Shown one piece after another: positions 55,653 through 64,000 of a DNA stretch of 64,000 bases. Source of the DNA: Balanoglossus misakiensis (lineage: Eukaryota; Hemichordata). Position 1 is the stretch's first letter, and the number at the start of each line of letters is the position of its first letter. The position numbers were made by a program, and so were the translations under genes. The notes under the pieces were generated by a model that searched no databases, was not told where the DNA came from, and saw only the letters and a list, made by a program, of their open reading frames with translations. The stretch spans positions 7,006,001-7,070,000 of the forward strand of contig CM082579.2 in assembly GCA_040954595.2 (NCBI GenBank), read 5' to 3'.

Positions 55653-57338
55653 TCAGTAACAAGTGTGTACACACGGATCGTTCGGGGTAAACAATTGTAA
55701 GTTGTTGACCAAAGGGAAGATAACAATAGCTCCTATGAAGGATCCTAGCTGAGTCATACCGCCGTACCAAATTAGAGCTGTCCGCCCTTCCGGTCGGAAA
55801 CGACTGCCAATAGATACCTTGACGTACGTAAACACAAAATAAAACAGCAACCATGCGCTGACCTGAAGGGAAAAAACAGTGCAGACATTAATTCAGACTC
55901 GGACAACAGTGGTATGATACGATACGGTACGGTACGGTACGGTACGATGTGATACAATACGATACGATACGATATATACATCTACCTTGGTGTCAACAAC
56001 ACTGGTAAAGATACTTACTGACAAGATCGGCCCCCATACACTGCCACATAACGGTGGATATGGACTCATCAGAGCCAAGTAGAAGATATATGCCGAGACC
56101 AGAGTTGCTATTGTGGAAAGTATTCCGACTGATAGGTTCGACTTGGCAGGCCACCAGTGCACACACACACTGGCTGTGGGAATCATCATCAGTCCAAGTG
56201 TGACAGCCAGGTGGTAGGCATAGTTTCCGTACGGTAGCGTTGAATATGACTGTATTGACGGCATGACGCCATTGGTCAAACAGCAGGCCCACCCTTGCAG
56301 AGTCAGAAGATATATCCGCTCACCGCGTGTTAAGGACGCGGGGCTCATATCTTTAATTTCGACATCATCTTCATCAGCTGCATCTTTTGGGTTAGATTCT
56401 TTGATGTCGTCGTATTTGTCTTTCTGTTTGTCTCCTGTTATGTCGTCCGTAGCCGCACTGGTGTCTCGGTCGGTCTTTGACGTTGTGGTGGCGACGTCGT
56501 GCGGTATGTCATCGTTAATCACCGCCATGTTCGTGCAGGCGAGGCTAAGCTCAGTACTGAATTCACTTTGTTTCACGATATACGTTCCAGCCCCGGCTTC
56601 ATCGTCATCTTGGTCGTCCACGTGGAGTTCTCTTATTCGCGGCTGGTGAACGAGGAGAGCGAACGCCACAAAACTCGTCATCAAGAGGATGACGAGCAGA
56701 AGGAAGAACACCTCCACTGAGTATCTCGGTGGAGGATAGTAGTATTCGGTTTCGTAGTAGGTCGTGTTGATAGTGGTGTTGCCGATGATGGTTGTATTGA
56801 CGTACGTGTGGTTGAGACACTCCGCGTTGCCGCCCACCCCCTGCAGAAGTCCCAGAAGGCTGGGGACGAAGGCGCTCAGGCCCTCTCCCACGAAATACGA
56901 GCTCATAAACGCCTTGGGGAACAGCGACATGAACGCCAGGAAGGAGACCGAAGACGTGCAGTCGACCAGAGCCAGCAGGCCGCTGAGCGTCAGGAAAGCC
57001 GTGCTGTGCTCCTCCCCGTTCACGTACGACGTCTCATCCCAGAAGGGTATGAGCAGAAAGCAGGCGACTATTCCGATCCCGATGATGAGATAGTTGGTCG
57101 GGATTTCGATCCGCTTCGTGGTGAACCTGTTGACGACGGTGAACAGGATGGGTCCGATGTTGGCTATTTGGATGACCAGCACGAAGTAGGACGCCAAAGC
57201 CCATCCCTCCGGTAGGTAGTTGACCATGATCGGCAACTGCACCCACACGCCATTCACGTCCAACCAGGACGACATGCCGAACAAACTCACCAGAGTGTGC
57301 ACCAAAGACAGAAATGGACTCGATTCGATAATCTCCAT
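55653..57338 (-). CDS. SLC52A: Riboflavin transporter, SLC52A family, 2 coding exons
   Basis: Coding exons 57338-56019 and 55862-55653 give 509 residues (human SLC52A3: 469). The N-terminus carries the family signature SSWLDVNGVWVQLPIMVNYLPEGW. Hydrophobic segments follow with conserved blocks LASYFVLVIQIANIGP, ALVDCTSSVSFLAFM, YFVGEGLSAFVPSLLGLLQG, an N-glycosylated loop (several NTT/NHT sites) and LTNGVMPSIQSYSTLPYG. Exon 2 gives WLLFYFVFTYVKVSIG, GGMTQLGSFIGAIVIFPLVN and a short tail CVHTCY. These proteins are multi-pass plasma-membrane uptake carriers for vitamin B2. An acidic, Lys-rich cytoplasmic loop of about 90 residues lies mid-protein and is longer than in human. The 156-base intron carries a GATAC/GGTAC microsatellite, and reading through it stops at about 55893. 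Confidence 0.95.
55915..55976. repeat. Pentanucleotide microsatellite (GATAC/GGTAC)n in SLC52A intron
   Basis: About a dozen units of GATAC, GGTAC and AATAC fill the centre of the 156-base SLC52A intron. The unit shares the NNTAC backbone of the AATAC array at 46124-46319 and shows a GGTAC sub-block (55925-55945) inside GATAC units. Confidence 0.9.
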
Positions 57339-59717
57339 GGCTGCAATTCACCCGCCGCTGTTTTATTTTTTGTCTATGGGATACTTCCACGGGTGCTTCT
57401 TGTATATCAGTTCGGTCAAGGAGCAGTAAGCTGTTCTGTCTTGCTGACCACTAATGAAGTACGTACTTTTGTAGGCAATGTAACTAAAACAAAACATATC
57501 AAATATTGTCGACGTCAAAAAAGTAAAGTATAAGATTGCAGAAATACGATATAATGCAAAATACCCATCAGACTCTTAAACCATCTTTTAGTATATTGAA
57601 GCATTTAGGCGAGAATACCAGACTCTCAACGTTACCTCCACATTTTCTGCACGTTATACAGGCAGATCAAAGGTCACCCACTCGCGTCTGACTTCTATGC
57701 GCGAGTAGTATTTTTGGCGAAGTCGTCGCGTCGCGGGGCGGCGATGCAACACCACCACTCGTGAAAATACACTGTATCCATGCAGTGTTGTCGTACACCC
57801 AGCGCCCGATTTTAGACCTCCACCGTTCAATTGCTAATGTACCTACCTGAGACATAGAGTTCGGCGTCGCTTTTTCAGGATGCATTCATTACACGGAATG
57901 CCCGTCTTTGAAGATGAGAGACCAGGTGCGTTGCATTATGTATGTCAGGTGTCATCAAGAACAAAGTCCACACTCCAACAGACAGAGGATATGACACAAG
58001 GCCGTTGTCATAAATACTACAGGGAGAGGGGCCGGAGCCATGATGAGGGAAACGAAAATGACTAGTCATTGGAAGTAGAGATGTTAATGATACGCACATG
58101 GGATCGCATCGCAATACTCATATACGATTTGGAACATTTTCTTTAAAACTTCCCAATTTATAATTGGTACATAGTAAAACTTATGGCCTTCTTCACGGAC
58201 TAAGGGGTGCCCCCCGACCATATTGTTTTAATGTGCCCTATGTCCTTGTATCACGATCATATATGATTTATAGCATACTTTTTCAACTCTGTCGTTTATG
58301 GTACGGAGTAACCTGATTAATTAGCATCAAGCAAACTATATCAATAATAGCTCCAGCCGAACCTTGTGTCAACGTACAGTCCGGTATATATATACGACCT
58401 TGAACGTTTCTTCTTTGTTAGCCCCCTCCGCACTACTAGTATATAATTGCATATCAATTTAGATGTACAGCATTTTTTGTCTTGAAGGTTTGGATCGTAG
58501 TCAAAAAGTCTATCGGATTATTATGCACTCAATTCAAAGGTCAGTCAGACAGGCAGCGTAGAGTTCAGCAGGCTGATATACTAAAATATTTTACAATGTA
58601 TCATCAGGCGTGGCCTTTGAAATTTTGCACGAGACAAGATAATGTTATACATGGTGATATTGGTGTTTGAACCAGCCGTGAGAATACAAACATTTACGTG
58701 TGATTCGCGTGGTTTCCACGTGGACATTGGCCGAGTAGCATTTTTTTCGATATTTCGAAAATATCCCCTGTCGAAATAATTTGGGGCAAACCCGTGGAGT
58801 ATATCTGCAGCTACACTACATGATCCGCGACATTTTATGGATTAATTTGCTCATAAATATAAGATATAAAATTGGATCGATTAAAGGTCTGGTCTGATCT
58901 CAGTGGTCTAAAATTAATGATTTACTTCTGTTTTGTGTCGTGAAGGAACCAAAACTGAAATCAACATCATAGCAGATGACGTCATACAAAGAACACGTGG
59001 ATATAACTGCATGGGAAGAATTTAACATTTCACTCGTAATAACATGCACTTCAACATCACCATGCAAGAGTACTAGCATCATGGTATAAACGGAAAATGT
59101 AAGATAGACAGATCCCTCCATGACTAAGGGAAGGTTCCGTGTTGAGAATCAACCCCATTCAAATACACATATTATACAGTAATCAACCCCTATAACTGTA
59201 CCGTTAGCTACTAAACTATTTCTCCGGGTTCTTTCTCTCGCTCTCGTATGTATTAGCTATTTCGTGTAACCAGAGTGAAATTCTTAAGAAGTTGATAACT
59301 CTAAGATCACGAAAAAGATAGAAAGCGATTGCATTAGCTTGATTGTACAAATATAAACTGATTATTAATGCAGCTTTCCCAGGAAGTAATACAATTAATT
59401 ATAAGGGGTCACATGTCCCGGCACGTGAAACTTAGGTGTGCAAAGACTTCTTCATATAATTGGACCTAACAACCCAAAATAGTAAGTAGAAGGCAACCCT
59501 TTTCGCCATTACGTCATTACTTTTTTCACCAGATTAATGAATCCCAATGTACTGCGTGGGAGTTACCTCGATCATGCGCGCACAGTACGGGGGTTTCCCG
59601 CCCGAGGTTTGTTTATAGCTTTCTAGAAGTGACCGTTGTGAATTGCCCACTGCTATCAAACAACGACTATTTTCAATTTGGTGAACCTTTCCGACAGTCT
59701 GTGAAAGTCTATTCACC
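57339..59717. other. Intergenic region, nothing supportable seen
   Basis: About 2.4 kb between the divergent starts of the riboflavin transporter (-) and the TNF-receptor gene (+). Short open frames exist but have no coding composition, conserved motif or splice context. The promoters of both genes must lie here. Confidence 0.4.
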
Positions 59718-62698
59718 ATGATGTTCCATAGTATTACGTGCTACGTCGTCGTTCACTTCTTACTCTGTAGGATGAATGTGGTAAGTGTATACGCGCGCGT
59801 GGATGCCTTTGTGTTTAGTAACGGCTGGTGTGACGACCAACGAGGAAGTTAATTTCAAGAAGTAACTTTAGGTACTAGTAGTGCTATGGTCGCACCCCGG
59901 GTCGCACTGGCTGCAATTGCACGCAGGGAGCACGCAGACCTGTACACAGGGCTACAATTGCACTTACTATTACGATTATCATTGGAATATCGTCTTTGCA
60001 CGTATATTGTCGTCAACGTGATAATTCTACGCACGTAGTAGTCCACGTGATTGTGATCGAATAAACCCATAGACCTCGATTGCCCGGGCTCATTTGTATT
60101 GGGGCTTTTGTATTGACTGCATGCATTAATCGGTCACTGTAAGTATATACTATATAAGACATTTGCCAACAAAGTTGGTCGACTTGTTCGTAGGTTATCT
60201 CACGTGCTTGTCACATTTTGAGAAAATTTGGCGAAATCACGGTTGCTGTTCAGAGCATTAACAAACTACTAGCTTGGCACCAACACAATGGGCTTAGGCG
60301 TCGACCTACTTTTATGAACTCTGATCGGGGATTTCCAGTGTCCGCAGTGAAGCAATAATATGCATAAAGCGCTAAGGCAATAGGGACACAATCACGAAGT
60401 GAAACTAGTATGTTAAATTAGGAAACGAGTTTTTTGTAAATTTGAATAACTTTGTTGATTTGAAACCCGGATAAGTGAACACATATGGGCATATGAAACT
60501 TATGGGTGACTGTGTATCTTAAATCATGGCCCCGATGGTGTGATTTACTCAACTCTCAACATTGATATAAACACTATATATAGCTGAATGTAATACAAGC
60601 GTGGCGTTTACTCCATGCATTTTCTAACCTTGTCCGATTTTGGTCCCGAAACCGAAGTCTTTTTTGAAAGTGCGTATTGCCACTTTTGTTTTACCACAGG
60701 ATTGTCTGGAGTGTGGTGGCCACAGCAACAAATACCTATCCATAGATCCCTATGGCAACCCCATATGCACGCAGTGTAGCAAATGTCCACCTGGAACGGG
60801 AGTGAGCAAGCCATGTGATGGCGGCCGTGACACTGTCTGTGAGATTTGTCCAGAAGGAACTTATTCGGGAACATGGAGTAGTTCCAGGGAATGCATGCCA
60901 TGTAGGACGTGTCCTCCCCATCAGCGAGAAATCAGAAAGTGTTCGGCGAATAAAAATGCGAAATGTGCGAAAAAATGCGATTTGGGTAAGTAATTATATA
61001 CAGTGTTACGAAGAGGTCATAGCTGAGAGACAAATCATGCACGCGTAAATATCTGAAAAGTAAAGTTCAGACGTCCGCATTATACTATGATTAATTCTCT
61101 CATCGACTAAGCTTACTTCCAGAATTCCAACTACTTCCACCTTTTCATAATCCGCTGACAACATCTTATTTTTCTCACCATCTATTTTTCCAACTCAACT
61201 CGTGTACAGGTTACTTCCTTGACGAACTGACGTACCTCTGTGAACCATGCTCGTGGTGTTTCCCTGAGCGACCAGAGATAGCGCCCCCGCGTGTTGTGCA
61301 GTGCATGACCAGACCAGAAATTCCGATCGACTACCAGTGCATGCCCAGTCGCATTGAATTTCGGCCATATCACGTGACGTTGGCAGCCGCTGACGACAGA
61401 AAAGGTAGGCTATAATGCGTCAACGTGGGTATTTCTGCAATACCTACGAAAATGATTCAAGTTTATAATGTTACAGACATATTCAGTAGAAGCCAATGTT
61501 ACAAGTGAATATGACTGACATTTCATCTGGCTATTGATAGATCGGAAGTTCAGTGAGTTATATTCTTCCGTTCTCACTTTATACGCGACAACTTTATAAT
61601 GACCTGTGAATCTACATATTTATACCAACAGATGGAAAACTCGATGATGGTAACAAAACACGACAAAAGTACGCCAAGGGAAATGGAAAGAGTAGCGACA
61701 ACACAACGCCTCGAAAAGACGGTGTCGCGGGAGAAGACAGAAAAACCGACAGCAAAAATTGCGCCAGAGACGATGTCGATGGAAACTTAATTTTTGTCGA
61801 CAGTCAAGAAAAGTTCACTTTTCAAGCCATTGAAGATACCCGAAACCAATCAGGGAACAGCACGAGTTTCAAACAGTTTAATTGGAATGATGGATTAACG
61901 GTGGCCTTAATTGCTGGTGGTGTTGCTGGTACTATTCTGGGGCTAGTTGTGTTTATTGTTATTTTACGTTTGTTGACGAAGAAAAGGGGTTTATTGGTAT
62001 ATCAAAAACTGTATAGTTCTGAATCAGCGAGTCACATAAATGACCCGGATGAAGACAGAGACTCCGCTGTTTCTGCAGACAGTTGTCCTGGAAACGAACC
62101 TTCGAATGACGTCACACAAGACATTGCAACTTTATCCGACAAAGATGAAGGAGTGGGTTTAAGTGAATGCACAGCGAGTGTTGAGACGGAGATACCGTGT
62201 GCCGTGAGAGGTCGAGACCAGGGTGATGGTTTCACCGCGGAGATCGAACACACATCTCGCAACGGCAGTAATGGCGAAGATCAGGCTATGGAAGTAGACG
62301 GTAACGCAGGCGGCAGTTTGCAAGATTCCTTGACGACGTTAACAACTGACGATACAACGTTTCCCATTGACACATATGAATGCGACCAGACGAGTCATGG
62401 ACTAGTGACAAATAGAAGAACTGAGGCTGACGGGGTGGTATTTCAAGAGGACATCGTCAGCGTTCCCCAGAATAGACCACTGGCTACACCAAGAAAGTTC
62501 AGCGATTCGTCAGACAGTGGCGTTGACGCAGATTTTGATGACGGCGGCCAAATCTCACGGGGATATCTCGTGACTAGGCTTGGTGACGTCACATATAAAG
62601 ACGAACCTGTCCGATGCCAGCGTCAGTCGAACGAGACGCCACACCCTCTACGACCATTATCTTTGAATCCGGACATTGATTATGGAACTGTCGTGTGA
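59718..62698 (+). CDS. TNF receptor superfamily member, type I membrane protein, no visible death domain
   Basis: Exons 59718-59780, 60700-60985, 61210-61404, 61632-62698 join in phase to 536 residues. Exon 1 is a signal-peptide exon (ITCYVVVHFLLCRM) ending in a strong GTAAGT. Exons 2-3 encode about three TNFR cysteine-rich modules: CLECGGHSNKYLS..CTQCSKCPPGTGVSKPC..TVC, CPEGTYSGTW..CMPCRTCPPH..CSANKNAKC, then CDLGYFLDELTYLCEPCSWC. A Thr/Asn/Lys-rich stalk leads to one transmembrane helix at residues ~270-292 (LIAGGVAGTILGLVVFIVIL). The 240-residue cytoplasmic tail is acidic, Ser/Thr-rich and disordered, with no death domain and no standard TRAF-binding PxQxT that I can see. Extracellular spacing recalls TNFRSF19/EDA2R/EDAR, but no orthologue is claimed. 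It probably receives a TNF-family ligand at the cell surface. Confidence 0.87.
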
Positions 62699-63577
62699 CA
62701 TTAGCATTGTAATAACCCTACCGATTCACTTTTTTACTTACATGCATAAACTTGACTCGTTTTTACAAAGTTATCTCATCTTTTACGAAAGTATATGCAA
62801 GTATTTTAGCAAGAATATGAAACTAAAGAAATTAATGTATTTTAACCAGGATCGACTTGAAACTATTTTTCTTTCACTTCTTATAGAAGTAATACGCCAT
62901 TCATCGCACGAAATTTATTGACTTCCTTTGAATAGTACATTCGATGACCTCATGTACTGATTACAAATATTCTTTCGTGTGTGTACTTTGTTGTTGAAAG
63001 TACCATAGCTAATACATTGAATAAAGAGCGCCGAATACACCTCTAATTGTAGGAGATTTCACTTTTAGTGAAGAAAAACTCCTTTTTGGAATCGCTAAAT
63101 GAAAGCGTATATTAAGACTTTGGATATCAATTATGTCAAAAATAGATTGATAACACATCACCGTATCGTTCGGTCTCTAGGGTTAAGGTCAAACACGAGT
63201 GGGTCGATCGCTCTGCGGAAAGGAACGGCGCATGCGTAATAATACAGTAATGGTATTATACATTAGTCAAGTTCAACTATCTGTCGTGTGTAGTCTGTAG
63301 GATATCACTAATTAGGAAGATAACATATTAAGAATTCATGATTACTGATAAATAGGAAAGTTTGCGACCGATGCGAGGTCACTTTGCTTCGCGCCGCTAC
63401 GGACCCTGGCATTGATGCGTATACATGTACACTGTATTGGCACACCTGTGCGCGCACACGCACTGATACAGCTGCGAGCAACAGGAGAACACGCGTTCGT
63501 CACAGGCATGGGGTCAGAAGTCTAAACCATGGTTGCAGAACTAGCATGGCAGAGAAGTCGGAATCCTACACGAGAAT
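62699..63577. other. 3'UTR and intergenic region
   Basis: AT-rich sequence after the TNF-receptor stop codon. It contains a candidate poly(A) signal (AATAAA) near 63020. The stretch 63380-63570 is GC-richer and is probably the promoter or 5'UTR of the gene starting at 63578. Confidence 0.45.
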
Positions 63578-63646
63578 ATGGCTACCCCTTTCGGTGTTGT
63601 CTTGTCGCGTCTAATGCTTCCTCTTGTACTCATCTGTGCTCAGATT
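63578..63646 (+). CDS. Signal-peptide first exon of a further secreted/membrane protein (partial)
   Basis: ATG at 63578 opens 23 codons with a hydrophobic core (VVLSRLMLPLVLICAQI). They end exactly at a strong donor, ATT|GTAAGT (63647), in phase 0. The preceding TNF-receptor gene has the same arrangement: a 21-codon signal exon ending in phase 0 before its cysteine-rich exons. A tandem TNFR-like paralogue is therefore plausible. The remaining exons lie beyond the window, so identity is unproven. No other exon is visible up to 64000. Confidence 0.6.
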
Positions 63647-64000
63647 GTAAGTATGAACTTTGAAGAAATATTGAAGAATCAAGAACTGATCCCAGCTGAT
63701 AATGTATTGTTGTTAGCTGCAATTCTTACGTGTCATATATGCCATGCACGTGTGTATGTTGTCTTCACGTCACACCTGTGTGTGAGAGGTACATGTACAG
63801 TGGAACTCGGGGTCATTGCAGTTTTATTTTGAAAATAAATTTCGTGGGTTTTTCACACCACGTACGTGTTATTACCCATGTTGTAGATATTTCATGGTTT
63901 ATTCTACCGAAGTGCACTAAATACAACAAAACTTTTAAAAGAAAAAAAAACTGTCTGACGTTAATTTTGAACTTGGAAGCTTTTACATCAAAGTGTGTCA
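63647..64000 (+). other. Start of the first intron of the gene beginning at 63578
   Basis: After the donor at 63647 the sequence is non-coding with TACATGTA-like motifs and A-rich tracts. No acceptor followed by a credible exon appears before the window ends. Confidence 0.4.

Noticed and set aside
56808-57215. 135-codon plus-strand frame opposite SLC52A
   Set aside because: Antisense to the conserved transporter exon.
57880-58065. 61-codon plus-strand frame between SLC52A and the TNF receptor
   Set aside because: No signal peptide, domain or convincing splice context; composition like the surrounding intergenic DNA.

Overview
This is a eukaryotic (animal) nuclear DNA window. Nearly all genes are split by GT-AG introns, exon phases join cleanly, coding density is low, and short repeats and mobile-element relics are common. 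ZMAT2, SUPT20H, OTUD4 and GATB are close to their vertebrate orthologues. The set also includes secreted EGF/PAN, folate-receptor and TNF-receptor genes. I infer a marine invertebrate, most likely an invertebrate deuterostome such as a hemichordate or amphioxus. A lophotrochozoan is not excluded, and nothing in the window names the species.

Layout, left half. 1-4607 (+): an unrecognised HMG-box-like, KEN-box protein. 6181-7562 (-): the spliceosomal zinc-finger protein ZMAT2. 8097-10909 (+): a ten-finger C2H2 protein, divergent from ZMAT2. 11442-15248 (+): mitochondrial glutamyl-tRNA(Gln) amidotransferase subunit B. 16263-26651 (-): the very glutamine-rich SAGA subunit SUPT20H, about 24 coding exons. 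28476-36079 (+): the deubiquitinase OTUD4, about 20 coding exons and a 3'UTR of about 2.8 kb. The block from 1 to 39 kb is therefore ordinary housekeeping genes: splicing, transcription, mitochondrial translation and ubiquitin.

Layout, right half. 39342-42097 (+): a secreted PAN/EGF protein. 43657-45132 (-): an intronless class A GPCR of aminergic type. 48155-51760 and 53252-54930 (+): two tandem folate-receptor-family genes. 55653-57338 (-): an SLC52A-type riboflavin transporter, convergent with the folate-receptor pair. 59718-62698 (+): a TNF-receptor-superfamily gene. 63578 onward (+): the signal-peptide exon of a further secreted or membrane protein that runs off the window. This half is cell-surface and secreted biology, with mobile-element relics between and inside genes.

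Most notable points. Two proteins of the folate/riboflavin-binding family sit next to a riboflavin transporter. Several well-delimited non-autonomous transposon relics are present: a TTAA-flanked foldback element with arms of about 155 nt, and an hAT-like element with an exact 8-bp target duplication. An inverted repeat lies at the start of the second folate-receptor gene. OTUD4 shows a one-base frame discrepancy and a frame-preserving GC-AG intron. I found no CRISPR array, rRNA, tRNA, plasmid or phage feature. All splice sites were assigned by eye from consensus, phase and remembered family similarity.
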